Source of the DNA: JAANXG01 sp963731035
Lineage (GTDB): Bacteria; Pseudomonadota; Gammaproteobacteria; Arenicellales; JAANXG01
Direction of reading: 5' to 3'
NCBI GenBank assembly: GCA_963731035.1
Contig: CAVSUY010000027.1
Location: 310,001-374,000 of the forward strand
Length of the DNA: 64,000 bases
A program made the translations under genes and the position numbers. The notes below the pieces were generated by a model. It was not told the origin of the DNA, searched no databases, and was given only the letters and a program-made list of their open reading frames with translations. Positions 52,926-62,722 of this stretch are shown piece by piece (within the stretch, counting starts at the first letter, position 1; each line of letters opens with the position of its first letter).

Positions 52926-53462
52926 ATGAAACCGACACTCTCTAGCCTTAGGATCCTCGTCTTTTCGTCTACGATGCTGTTCGCGGCGTCCCAGGCCGGC
53001 GCGTCGGACCTGGACGTTACCAACTACGGAAAGAAGGTACCAACGACCCAGGAATTCATCAACGCCCTCGACTCGAACTTGAGCGTCGGCACGCGGAGTC
53101 TTTCCGACCCGGCGAAGAAGCGATCAGTGTCTCTTGGGATCGAGTTCAAGCGCAACTCCTACGAGCTCACGCAAAGCGCCCAGGAGGTGTTGAACAGGCT
53201 GGGCGGCGCCCTGGCCTCCCCGCAGCTCAGCAAGCACAAGTTCATGATCGAAGGGCATACCGACGCGACCGGAGGCGAGCAGTACAACCAGAAGCTGTCC
53301 GAAGAACGCGCCATGACGGTCAAGAACTACCTGGTGAACGTCTTCGGCATCGACGGTTCCCGGCTGGAAGAGGTCGGCAAGGGCGAAACGGACCTGCTGG
53401 ATCCCGACAGTCCCGACAGCGGTGAGAACCGGCGGGTCCAGATCATCAACATGGGCGAATAG
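52926..53462 (+). CDS. OmpA-family peptidoglycan-associated protein
   Basis: The product has 178 aa from the ATG at 52926. A signal peptide ends near AGASDL. The OmpA C-terminal domain has IEFKRNSYELTQSAQEVLN, then MIEGHTDATGGEQYNQKLSEER and GENRRVQI. It anchors non-covalently to peptidoglycan. The gene lies 80 bp after the kinase gene, likely in one operon, and ends 5 bp from the convergent TpsB stop. Confidence 0.9.
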   Translation: MKPTLSSLRILVFSSTMLFAASQAGASDLDVTNYGKKVPTTQEFINALDSNLSVGTRSLSDPAKKRSVSLGIEFKRNSYELTQSAQEVLNRLGGALASPQLSKHKFMIEGHTDATGGEQYNQKLSEERAMTVKNYLVNVFGIDGSRLEEVGKGETDLLDPDSPDSGENRRVQIINMGE

Positions 53463-53467
53463 CGGCG

Positions 53468-55192
53468 CTAAAACTCCGTCGTCAGCGCCATGAACAGGCG
53501 AGGACTGTCGCTCATGGTGGCCGCCACCGGCTCGTCGAGCGGCACCGCCAGTTCCAGAAAACCCGACAGCCGGTGCTCTATGCGAAAGCGCACCCCGCCG
53601 CCCAGGGATGTGCGCTTATCACTTACGGATTCGCCCGCCGCCGTTGCACGGCGATACACCTTGCCGCCGTCGACGAACAGGTACCCCACGTAGCTGTCGA
53701 GCCAGGAAAGATCCGACTCGCTCGTGTAGCGCAGCTCCAGCAGGCCCATGAGGCAAGAGTCGCCGACGATCTCCGACTGATCGTAGCCGCGCACGTAGTT
53801 GGGCCCGCCGACCCCGCACTGCTCGGGGCTCAAGAGCGGATTGGCGGCGTACTGGCCGGACGCGGACCCCAGCACCGACCATGGACCGGTGATGCCCTGC
53901 ACGCGGGCGGCATACACCGTGAGCTTGGTGTATTGCTCCTCTCCAACGGGCCGCGATCGATTGACCGAAGGCGTCCGGGTGGCGTCCAGGATATCCAGGC
54001 CCCTGCTGATCTCCGCGTTGAGAAGATTCACGCCCCGAAAACGGTCCACCCGGTCGTAGGAAAAGCCCAGGCGAAGCGAGCGGACCCGGTCCTCCGTCTT
54101 GCGGGTCTGGAGCGCCCCTGAGCCGGACTGCGGAACGTCCAGGCGCTGGGAGCTTCCCGTGTACATCGACAGCTGCGCGTGAGCCGTCAGGTTCTGGCCA
54201 CGGCTGCGGATGAACGGATAGCTCGCCATCAGATCCAGGTTGTCGCTCTTCGTCTTGATATCGAATGGATCCAGAAAGCCGCCGGGCCTGGTAACGGTAT
54301 GGCTGAATACGCCCGACACCATGGCTCCCTCGGAGCCTAGAAACTGCTTACGCTCCAGCGTGATGTGCTGCAGCTCGTCGTTGGTCCCGGTGGTGACTCC
54401 GAAGAGCCGGAACCCTCCAAAGCCTCCCAGGGTGTCGCTGGTCTGCACCTGGCCCACCCCCTGCCACGGGCCCTGGAACTTACTGCCCCGGTTGGTGATG
54501 CCGGCGAAGCCGCTGACCCCATCCCGCACCGCCACCACCCGCAGAGCGGCCGCGCCCTGAACGGTGGGCGAAGGCGCCAGCACCGCCCGCGCCGTAACTC
54601 CGGTGAGGTCGTTCACCAGCAACATGTAGCGCTCCAGGACCGCCGCCGTCAAAGGCCTGTCTTCAACAATCCGATCGACGTAGCCCTTTATCTTTCGCCG
54701 AGTGGCCTGGTCAACCCCGTCGATAGTGACCTCGGAAATGAATCCTTCCACAACGCGTATAGTTGCCACCCGGTCCTCGCCGATCTCCTGGGCCGGCACC
54801 AGCGCCTGGGACAGAACGTACCCCGCATTCCGATACATCGCGGTGATCCGGTTCGCCAGGGCATACAGGTCGGCGAGCGAAATCTCATGGTCGAGATACT
54901 CTTTGGACGTGGCCTCGAGCTGCGACGAGCTGAACACCGTCGCGCCGTCGAATTGGACGCCTTCGAGACGGAAATGGACGGCATCGGCACCCGCCGGCGC
55001 CTTCAGCTCATGCTGTCCCGGGACGAAGCTCTTCTCCGGGAACCCGGGCACGGGGACCTTCTGGAACTGCTTCTCGGCCTGGCCCGGAGCCGTGGAGGCA
55101 GGCTGCTGCTGCGCCTGCGCGGCGGCCAGCGGCATCAACAGCGAAAGAAGCAGGCAGATGGACCAGGCCCCTGACCGCGCGTAGGTCCTCAT
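53468..55192 (-). CDS. Two-partner secretion outer-membrane transporter TpsB (ShlB/FhaC/HecB family)
   Basis: The product has 574 aa with a signal peptide ending around AAQAQ. Two POTRA-type domains lie at about 70-200 (GATVFSSSQLE, ALANRITAMYRNAGYVLSQALVPAQ, IRVVEGFISEVTIDG). The beta-barrel holds the conserved VRGY (NYVRGYDQSEIVG) and ends in Phe (ALTTEF), typical of outer-membrane barrels. It secretes TpsA partners across the outer membrane. It overlaps the caspase gene by 4 bp. Confidence 0.93.
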   Translation of the reverse strand: MRTYARSGAWSICLLLSLLMPLAAAQAQQQPASTAPGQAEKQFQKVPVPGFPEKSFVPGQHELKAPAGADAVHFRLEGVQFDGATVFSSSQLEATSKEYLDHEISLADLYALANRITAMYRNAGYVLSQALVPAQEIGEDRVATIRVVEGFISEVTIDGVDQATRRKIKGYVDRIVEDRPLTAAVLERYMLLVNDLTGVTARAVLAPSPTVQGAAALRVVAVRDGVSGFAGITNRGSKFQGPWQGVGQVQTSDTLGGFGGFRLFGVTTGTNDELQHITLERKQFLGSEGAMVSGVFSHTVTRPGGFLDPFDIKTKSDNLDLMASYPFIRSRGQNLTAHAQLSMYTGSSQRLDVPQSGSGALQTRKTEDRVRSLRLGFSYDRVDRFRGVNLLNAEISRGLDILDATRTPSVNRSRPVGEEQYTKLTVYAARVQGITGPWSVLGSASGQYAANPLLSPEQCGVGGPNYVRGYDQSEIVGDSCLMGLLELRYTSESDLSWLDSYVGYLFVDGGKVYRRATAAGESVSDKRTSLGGGVRFRIEHRLSGFLELAVPLDEPVAATMSDSPRLFMALTTEF

Positions 55193-58103
55193 TGGTCCAC
55201 CGCCAATCGAACATGTTCCAGCGACGAAGGCGCCACCAATTGCGGGGTCTGCGTGATCCGCTTCTCCATTCGGTTCTTCTCGACAAACGCCTGGGCGTGG
55301 GCAAACAACTCGTCGAGCTCCACGTAGCCGTCACCGTCGTCGTCCGCCGAGCCGCTCAGGGCATTCAGCAAGGCATACGTGAACAGGCCGTGCTTACCGG
55401 GAGGATACTCCTGGGAGCTCTCGTCCCCCTTGGATGCCGCAAGCAGGGCGAACGATGCCGCGGCGGAATGCTTTGCCAGCGATCCGGCGTCGAAATTCCC
55501 CTCGATCTTCTTCGCCTGACAGGTGTCCACCATCAGCAGCCGCCGGCCGCTCGCCGCCCGCAGCGCGTCGAAGAACGTGTCCCAGCGAATCAGTGAATCG
55601 ACATGACGCACCGTATCCGCCCCCCTGCCCTCCAGGAGCAGCGCCACGTCGCTGCCCTTGGCGTCACGGGGAACCATGAAGTAGTCGCCCGCATCGTTGC
55701 TCAGGCCGTGGGAAGCCAGGAACAGCAAGGCAGTGTCATCCGCCCCGGCTTGTCTCATAAACGTCAAGGCTTTCACGATATTCTCCTTGGTGGGCAGATC
55801 ACCCGAGTCGTCGGTCAGCACCCTGGTATACACATGGTTGAAGAGCTTTCCCGCATCCCGTTCGAGCTGCGCCGCCACGCCGCTCGCGTCCTGGGCCGCA
55901 TACGACAGGTCGCTGGCCGGCAGGTCCGTCAGGTGATTCACCCCCACGGCCAGAACGTACAGGTCCCCGCGGTGCGTGTCCCGGGACGGAGCCTTCGGCA
56001 CGTCCACGTAGGTCTGCGCCACCTCGAGTGAACGGTCGGTGAACACCTCGACGCGAATCTCGTTCTCCTTCCCGAACAGCGGGATCGTATCATCGCGCTG
56101 GAACTTGTCGCGCTCCTGACCGCTCAGCATCCGTTTCCCGTAAGGCGTCACCGGTATGCTGTTGACGAACACCGTGTACTCCTTGATCGATTGCTTGTGC
56201 TTCACGGCCGACACCTTGATCTTCGCTTCGCCCTTGCCATCCTCGCCCATCACCGAGACTTCCACCTCCGGCGGCGCCGAATCACGCAGCTCCGCGACGT
56301 TGAATTCCCCTTCCCAGGGCGCGCCCTTGGGCAGGTCTCCCCGCAGGGCGAAGTACTGGCGCACCAGGTCGGGGCGGTACAGGACACGCTCGAATTGCCA
56401 CGCGCTGTAGAAGTCCGCCGCCTTGTCGGGACCGTTGTTGAGCTGCCAGCCTATGTAGCGGTCGCCGTTCGCCGAGGACATGAAGTGACCGGTGGGCACC
56501 CAGGCCACCCAGTCCTTGCCGTTCCCGTGCGGAAACAAGGACAGTATCTGTTTCCCGTCTTTAGCCCGGTACCAGCGAATGGTCCCGTCCTGGTGACCGG
56601 CCACCACCAGGCTGCCGTCCCCGCTCAGATTGACGTTGTAAGGACCCGAGGACGGATAAACGCTCCACCGCAGGCTGCCGTCGGCGTTGTAGGCCCGCAG
56701 CTCCGAATCCAGGCCCAGCACGAAGAAGCGGCCCTTTCGGTCGATCGCGAGGGAGTGGCTTTCCTGCTCGCCGGCGAGCTTGATGGGATGGCCGTTGAAC
56801 TTGGGGGCGTAGGACTTGTGCCAGTCGGTTACGTCGATGCCCGGGTACTTGACCAGAGGCGGCCTCAGGCCGGGATCCGGAAGGGACACGCTGACCAGGC
56901 TGCGGCGTTCCAGGGAGAATACGCCGAACCGTTTGTCTTCATGATCCATGTTGAAGGCGACGGTCTTCCCGTTGTCGGATACCAACAATCCATTCTGCTG
57001 CCATTGATAGTCGAACAACGAAGGCTTGTCGTCGAAGCGCTTCGAGTCGTCGGCCTCCACCACCACGACCCCGTGCTCCATGGAGGTATAGGCGAGCGCT
57101 CCGCCCGGCAGCGCCCGCAGGCGCAGCATTCGCTTGCTGCTCGCATCGAACTCCACGGGCCGGCCGCGGCCGCTCTTGTCCCACTTCACGATGCGGTACC
57201 GGCCGTTGCGCTTGAGATCCCCCGCGGCGTACAGCGTCTTGCCGTCGATCCGACCATTCCACGGCGAACAGCGCCATGTCCGCCGCCGCACTGGTGTCCG
57301 GCGAATAGGCCGTTTCGAGATTGCCGCTCTTGACGACTTGCACCTTGTTGCTGTCGAAGAAACCCACCGCGATCAATTTGCCGTCCGGCGAGAACCGGAC
57401 CGCGCCGGGCCGTTTTCCAGAAAGGATCTCGCGCTTGGCTTTCAAGTGGAGCTTCTCGTCGTACAGGCGGACATAGCCGTCGAAACAATTGGTAACCAGC
57501 CGATCCCGCGGACCGAAGTCGACGCGATACGCCGTGCTCTTGCACAGGCGGCTTTGCGCCTGGACCTTGTAGTCGGGGACTGACAGGACCAGCAAGTGGC
57601 CGTTGAGCAGCACCACGGCGAGCTTCTTCCCGTCTCGTCGAGTAGGCGAGGCTCGCAATCCGTTCCTCGAAACCCTGGATGCGTCCGCGAAACTTGCCGG
57701 TATTGAGGTCCACCACGTAAATCGACATCGACCCGTCCCAGTCGTAGCCCGTCCAGCCGCCCACCACCGCGGTCGAGGTCTTCGGATCGACGGCCAGCGC
57801 GTACAGCTCGCCGTCCTTGCGCTCGTCGCGCGGCACCCAGATCGTCCGCAGCAAACGGCCGTTGGTGGCATCCCAGATCCTGATGCTCCGGTCGTCAGAG
57901 GCCGTCACCAGCCGGTTCTTCCTGGCGTCGAAGTCGATGCCGGTGGTGCGGTCGATATGGGCGCCGATGTCCACATCAGCGATGGGATGAGTGGGTGGCT
58001 GCGCCGCCGCGTGTGCCGGACCAGGCGCGAGCAGGACCCCCGCCAGCAGCACGAGGCACAGCAATCCGGGCGTCGGCGTCGGGTTAACCCGCGTCAGCCG
58101 CAT
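55189..58103 (-). CDS. Exported WD40-like repeat and caspase (C14) protein, interrupted by two frameshifts
   Basis: Three frames form one gene. The first runs from the ATG at 58103 (signal peptide ending at AHAAAQ, then ASDDRSIRIWDATNG) to about 57638. The second runs to about 57250 (DGKKLAVVLLNG, GAVRFSPDGKLIAVGFFDS). The third reaches the stop at 55189. Each shift equals one extra base. Removing both leaves 971 codons, so the frame restores exactly. The C-terminal part (about 590-960) has the caspase pair LFLASHGLSNDAGDYF (His) and LMVDTCQAKKIEG (Cys). It overlaps TpsA1 by 20 bp and TpsB by 4 bp. It may be sequencing error, recoding or decay. Uncorrected, only the caspase frame (55189-57291) would translate as one piece. 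Confidence 0.85.
57246..57253 (-). other. Frameshift site 2 in the WD40-caspase gene
   Basis: The reading passes from FAVEWSDRRQ to DGKTLYAAGDL. One extra base near 57248 explains it. The position again falls at an SPDGK-type beta-turn. Confidence 0.75.
57634..57641 (-). other. Frameshift site 1 in the WD40-caspase gene
   Basis: The reading passes from LAYSTRRE to DGKKLAVVL, where a continuous AYSPDGKKLAV-type WD40 sequence is expected. One extra base near 57635 explains the shift. Confidence 0.75.
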
Positions 58104-61100
58104 TCCCGGAGCTCGCCTGTTCCTGGAAGTAACACTCGTCCCTTCTCAACGCGTCGTCCGTGGTCGCCGGGTTCGTGCCCACGCTTTGCCGCTGTCCCCA
58201 ATCGACGCCATGCGCCGTGTCGTGGGGTCCCCGTTTCAGCCATGCCAGCCGGTTCCTGCCGCTGCATTCATCTTCGTTCTTCTTCGCGGCTACCTCCTTC
58301 TCCTTTTCATCCTTGGCTTGCTCCGTATCCTTTTCGGTTTCCTTATCGGACTGCTTCTCGTCGCTTCCGTTTTCGCCGCTCGACTGCCCACCGCCCGACT
58401 GCTGGTCACCTAACACTGACAGCCCGACAGTGATTGGCGCGTTGCTCGCAGTGCCCGGTGCCAGGACCGGCGAGATGGTTTCCTGCACGCCCGGTACCGT
58501 CACGCCCTGGAATCCACCCCCAGCGCTGCCCAAGCCTAATGCAATGGGCGTTGGACCCGGTTGGCCTGAGTTGGATGGCGACGCGGGCACGGTATTGCTC
58601 AGCGGCACCGCTATGGGAACGGGGCCGCCCTCGGGCGTCAGGACCGCCAACATGTAGGGAGGCAACGTGGGAGCAACCGCCCGAACGTCCGTGCTGAGGG
58701 CTCCACCCTTGAAAGCGAACTCCGAGGTGAGGTTCCGGCCAACGAAGCCTCCAAGCGGGACATCCATATTGGCATCCATGAGCTTGTCACCCGAGGCGTC
58801 CCCAAGCATCACCGCACTCCCTACCTGCTGCCAGTCCATGGTCAAAGGACCCGATCCAAGACCGGGGCTGTCGGCGATGCAGCTTCCGAAACAGGTTGAA
58901 ACGGGATCGTTGCCTACCAGGAGCTTAATCCCACCGTCGGGTAACGTTCGGGTCGAACCAAGAACATCGGTCTCCCAGAAGTTGTCGATGGTCACTTCTC
59001 CGGTGACGGCGTCGGACGTATAGGTACGTGCGGTCAGACTGACCTGGCCGGCGTGGATGGTCTCGAAAGTGATCTTGTCCGCGGCGATCTCCACGTCGCC
59101 CGTGTTGAGCGTATTGAGCCTCGGTGTGTCGCTTGCGAAGTGCTGCACCCAAAGGCGGTTCGCGTCGGTGTCGATATCCGTCGCTGTGAAAGTGCCGGTG
59201 CCCCCGGTGGAGGCCGCGAAAGGGCTCGAACCAGTGTAGACAGCGCCTGTAACGTTGATGTTGCCCTGCTCGCTGGAAACGTATACCGACCCGCCAAGCG
59301 ATAGATCAGAAAACAGAGCCTGCTTGTCGAGGTCATTGTAGTCGACAGAACCCAGGCCATTGATCAGCAGCGTTTGAGGTTGCGGCGCGCCGGTGGACGG
59401 ATCCGCGAATCGGCCCGGTTCGTTGCGGGTGTTGATGGTTCCAACGTCGATGTCGTACTTCGCGGTCAGATTGATGGACGTAGCACGCCAGCTCACCACC
59501 TCCGTGTCGGGGATTGGTTCAGTGGGACCCAGGCCATAGAGGTTGCCTAGGTGGAGAGCTCCGTTCGGGGCCATGAACTCCACAGAGCCGCCCAGCACCG
59601 CCAGATTGTCGTCCGGATTCTCGAATACGATGTCGCCGTTATTGGAAGTCACGACCAACGCCCGCGTGGTGTTCCGCAGAGAATCCGGATTAGACAGCTT
59701 TAGGGTTATGGTGAAGCCGCCGGGGGCACCGGTCGGCGTCCCTGGTTTGCTCACTGTTCCGTTCAGCGCCTTGAACGTGATGTCATGCTCGGCATTCAGA
59801 TAGATGGCAAACCCGGTGACGTGGGCGAGCTGCCTCAACCGGGCCCAACTGACTGTGTTCAAGGGCGTGTTGGGATTGGGATCGATTCCCAGGGCCATGA
59901 ATTCCTCCTCGGTGACGAACATGGCCGGGTCGAAGGGAAGTCCGGGATAAAGTAATGACAATGCCGGGAGCAGGCATTGGTCGTTGGAGTCATCGCACAG
60001 TATGTCCGTGTCCAGATCACCTTCCCCCCGCTTGGCGTCAACGACGTTTAGAAAATCCGGATCCAGCAACAGGCTGCCGCCGGCCCCCTTCGGCGCCGCG
60101 GCATCCACCGTCCCCCAGAACCCCAGGTTCTGCTTGCCCGAGACCTCTACCCGGCCCCCATCACCACCTTTGGGACCGCCCCGCGCACTGATGCTGCCGC
60201 TGAACCGCGTCGTCCCCTTCGACCACACCACCACATCCCCACCATCGCCCTCGCCCATCGCGTCCGAACGGATCGTCACGCTCTTGCCCACCGTCGTCGT
60301 CCGCGACTGCCGACGCTCGCCCTTGCCCTGGTAATCCCCGCCGATGTTGATGTCACCGCCCCCGGCGTCGCCCGAGGAATCCACCACCGCATCACCCGCC
60401 AGCACCACGTCCCGGCCCAGCACCTCGATGTCTCCCCCCGTCCGGCCCGCGTCGGTGTTCGACGAGTCCAGCGTCCCCGTCACCAGCGCCGCACCCGTGT
60501 CCCCCGCGTCCACCGAGATGTCCCCGCCGTGCGTCGCCACCCTGTCCGTCACCATGATGTACGACGTGTCCACCCCGTCCGCCGCCACCTGTGTCGTCGA
60601 GTCCACGCCCTGCGTCACCGTGGAGTCGCTCGTCCCGCTGTCGGTGCCGGTGTCTGTATTGGCATCGTTCGTACCGTCGGTACTGGTCGTACTGGTATCG
60701 ACATCGGCACCCGCTGTCGTAGTGATCGTATCGGCGTTGTCGTCGGTGCTTGAGTCGGTAGTGCCAGTGTCAGTGTTGCCGCCGTCGCCGCCACTCCCCG
60801 ATTCCTGAGTGGTGTCGGTAGTCGTATCTCCGTTCGTCGTGTCCGTGCTGCCGGTCTCGGTACTGTTGTCGGTAGCGGTATCCGTAGTGGTCTCAGTCGT
60901 GGTATTCGTCGTGCTGCCCGTGGTATCGCTGCTTGTATCCGGGGTGACTCCCGTCACACGACTCGTGAACCCGCCCCCGTTCGTCTCCACCGCCGCATTC
61001 ACGTTCACGGCACTACCCGCCGTCAACGCCACATCCAGCTTCCCGGCCTGCGAGGTGATCGGCGCGTCCACGTCAATCCGGTTGTGCGCGGTCATGGACA

Positions 61101-62589
61101 GGCTCGCGTCCCCGCCGTCACTCTTCGTGATCGACGCCTCCACCGCAATGTTCCCTTCTCCATCTCCACTCGCCGACGTCTGGATCGAGACATTGCCCCC
61201 CTCGTTCAGCGTCGCCTCGATCGAGTCCGCCTCCCCGCGGCCGATCGTGATGTCCTCCGGGTCCAGCAGCCACGTCCCCGCCTCTCCCCGCGGCGCATCC
61301 ACCTTAGCCGAGGTCGTAAAGTCCAGCCGGCCCGCGCTCGAGGTCTCCACCAGGCCCCCGTCTCCGCCTCCCGGGCCGCCCCGTGCACTCACGGTCCCAG
61401 CCACCTGCGTATGACGGTCCGACCACACCACCACCGTGCCACCGTCTCCGGAGTCGGTCGCATCCGCACGGATCGCCGAGCCCGCCGCCACCGTCGTCTC
61501 ATTCGCCCTACGCAGGCTGCCCTGGCCCTGGTAGTCGCCGCCCACCAAGACCCTTCCACCTCCAGTTCCGCCCGAGGCGTCGATGCGGGCTGTTCCCTCG
61601 ATGTTGACCTGCTTACCCAGCACCTCAACCTGGCCTCCCTGCTGTGATCCGGTCCCCGTCGCGTCGACTTGGCCGCTCACCCGCACCACACCGGGACCCG
61701 CGCCCGACAGCACGATGCGTCCCGCCTCCTGCGACACCGTCTGCGCCCGCACCACCCCACTCAGGTTGATCGCGCTGTCCACCACCGCCTTCGCCGCGCT
61801 CGCCGTCAGCCACACCCGGCCTCCCGGCGCACCAATCGTCCCGCTCTCATCCACCCGCGATGTCACCGCCTCGCCGTCCAGTCCCTTCAGGTGCGCCGCC
61901 ACCTGGTCATCCACCGCAAAACCCACCAGGTCGTCTCCGTACAGGTCCAGCGTGAACCGGCTCCCTGAGCCCAAGGCTACCTTCCCCAAACGCGCCCCGA
62001 TCACTCCCGCGTTGCGTACGCTCGGCGCCACCAGCGCCACCAGGCCTCCTTCGGCCGCCGTGATCTTCCCCTCGTTCACCACCCGTCCGTTCGGGTTCAC
62101 GTTCCGGTCGAATCGATACCGCCCCGCCATGAAGTCCGCATTCGAAATATCCGAGGTCGTCGCCAGCAGGCCCCCCACGTCCACCTGGGCACTCCGGTGA
62201 AAGATCACTCCGTTGCGGTTCACCACGAATACGTTCCCGTTCGCGGTCAACAAGCCCCGGATGTCCGAGGCCTTCGAGCCCGTCACCCGGTTCAGGGCAA
62301 TGGCATTCCGCGAGGGCTGGTCGAAGTTCACCTGCTCGCCGTTCCCGATGCTGAAGTCCTGCCACTCGAGCCCTAAGCGCTCGCTGCCCTGCTCGATGTC
62401 CATGCGGGTAGACGAGGTGTGCACGATCGTGCCACTGCCCGCGACCACTTCGCCGCCGGTGGGGTTCGCCAGAGACATGCCGGAAGTGAGGAAAAATGTT
62501 AGGGAAAAGACTAAGAACTCCGTCACGCGAGGGCGCGACGGCAAAAGCGCCAGACCAACTAAACTACTTTTGTTACTTATGTACTGCAC
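58084..62589 (-). CDS. Two-partner secretion exoprotein TpsA1 (filamentous hemagglutinin N-terminal domain)
   Basis: The product has 1501 aa from a GTG at 62589, with a run of G (GAGATGGGGGGG) upstream. No ATG lies nearer in frame. The extended signal region ends SLANPTGG. The TPS domain (about 40-250) has VAGSGTIVHTSSTRMDIEQG, LLTANGNVFVVNRNGVIFHR and NAGVIGARLG. A duplicated module (about 330-455 and 735-865) flanks a Thr/Ser/Asp-rich linker (about 545-665). The end has two cysteines 44 residues apart (C1442, C1486) in a DWGQRxSVGT-type tail. It should be exported by Sec then through TpsB and stay on or leave the surface. Confidence 0.92.
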   Translation of the reverse strand: MQYISNKSSLVGLALLPSRPRVTEFLVFSLTFFLTSGMSLANPTGGEVVAGSGTIVHTSSTRMDIEQGSERLGLEWQDFSIGNGEQVNFDQPSRNAIALNRVTGSKASDIRGLLTANGNVFVVNRNGVIFHRSAQVDVGGLLATTSDISNADFMAGRYRFDRNVNPNGRVVNEGKITAAEGGLVALVAPSVRNAGVIGARLGKVALGSGSRFTLDLYGDDLVGFAVDDQVAAHLKGLDGEAVTSRVDESGTIGAPGGRVWLTASAAKAVVDSAINLSGVVRAQTVSQEAGRIVLSGAGPGVVRVSGQVDATGTGSQQGGQVEVLGKQVNIEGTARIDASGGTGGGRVLVGGDYQGQGSLRRANETTVAAGSAIRADATDSGDGGTVVVWSDRHTQVAGTVSARGGPGGGDGGLVETSSAGRLDFTTSAKVDAPRGEAGTWLLDPEDITIGRGEADSIEATLNEGGNVSIQTSASGDGEGNIAVEASITKSDGGDASLSMTAHNRIDVDAPITSQAGKLDVALTAGSAVNVNAAVETNGGGFTSRVTGVTPDTSSDTTGSTTNTTTETTTDTATDNSTETGSTDTTNGDTTTDTTQESGSGGDGGNTDTGTTDSSTDDNADTITTTAGADVDTSTTSTDGTNDANTDTGTDSGTSDSTVTQGVDSTTQVAADGVDTSYIMVTDRVATHGGDISVDAGDTGAALVTGTLDSSNTDAGRTGGDIEVLGRDVVLAGDAVVDSSGDAGGGDINIGGDYQGKGERRQSRTTTVGKSVTIRSDAMGEGDGGDVVVWSKGTTRFSGSISARGGPKGGDGGRVEVSGKQNLGFWGTVDAAAPKGAGGSLLLDPDFLNVVDAKRGEGDLDTDILCDDSNDQCLLPALSLLYPGLPFDPAMFVTEEEFMALGIDPNPNTPLNTVSWARLRQLAHVTGFAIYLNAEHDITFKALNGTVSKPGTPTGAPGGFTITLKLSNPDSLRNTTRALVVTSNNGDIVFENPDDNLAVLGGSVEFMAPNGALHLGNLYGLGPTEPIPDTEVVSWRATSINLTAKYDIDVGTINTRNEPGRFADPSTGAPQPQTLLINGLGSVDYNDLDKQALFSDLSLGGSVYVSSEQGNINVTGAVYTGSSPFAASTGGTGTFTATDIDTDANRLWVQHFASDTPRLNTLNTGDVEIAADKITFETIHAGQVSLTARTYTSDAVTGEVTIDNFWETDVLGSTRTLPDGGIKLLVGNDPVSTCFGSCIADSPGLGSGPLTMDWQQVGSAVMLGDASGDKLMDANMDVPLGGFVGRNLTSEFAFKGGALSTDVRAVAPTLPPYMLAVLTPEGGPVPIAVPLSNTVPASPSNSGQPGPTPIALGLGSAGGGFQGVTVPGVQETISPVLAPGTASNAPITVGLSVLGDQQSGGGQSSGENGSDEKQSDKETEKDTEQAKDEKEKEVAAKKNEDECSGRNRLAWLKRGPHDTAHGVDWGQRQSVGTNPATTDDALRRDECYFQEQASSGNAADAG
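60010..60380 (-). repeat. TpsA1 internal module, copy 2 of 2
   Basis: Residues about 735-865 contain GGDYQGKGERRQ, DGGDVVVWSKGTTRFSGSIS, ARGGPKGGDGGRVE and GSLLLDPDFLNV, paralleling copy 1. The two copies flank the low-complexity linker. Confidence 0.8.
60590..60960 (-). repeat. Thr/Ser/Asp-rich low-complexity coding tract in TpsA1
   Basis: This encodes about 120 residues made mostly of T, S, D, G and N (for example TTETTTDTATDNSTETGSTD). Near-repeats of trinucleotides for Thr, Asp and Ser produce a flexible, probably glycosylatable linker. It is coding, not a CRISPR or tandem DNA repeat of fixed length. Confidence 0.85.
61240..61600 (-). repeat. TpsA1 internal module, copy 1 of 2
   Basis: Residues about 330-455 contain GGDYQGQGSLRR, DGGTVVVWSDRHTQVAGTVS, ARGGPGGGDGGLVE and GTWLLDPEDITI. 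These recur with similar spacing in the second copy at about 735-865. Confidence 0.8.
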
Positions 62590-62722
62590 CCGTATGGCCC
62601 CCCCATCTCGGTGTGCAAGGTCCGCTTTTCAGAGCTGCCGCCCCACATTCTACCCATATCCGCCGCAAACCAGAAACCCGGCTGCGCGCACGAGGAGCCG
62701 GCGCCCTCTACCGGGCGCTCAG
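62590..62722 (-). promoter_or_regulatory. Possible tpsA1 promoter region
   Basis: Between the orphan tail and TpsA1, the reverse strand shows TTCTGG, then 17 bases, then TAGAAT (near 62663-62668). This is a weak -35/-10 pair. It suggests TpsA1 may be transcribed separately from TpsA2. Confidence 0.35.

Noticed and set aside
60590..60960. Repeated short motifs that might be a CRISPR array
   Set aside because: No fixed-length repeats or unique spacers. It is a continuous coding tract for a Thr/Ser/Asp-rich linker.
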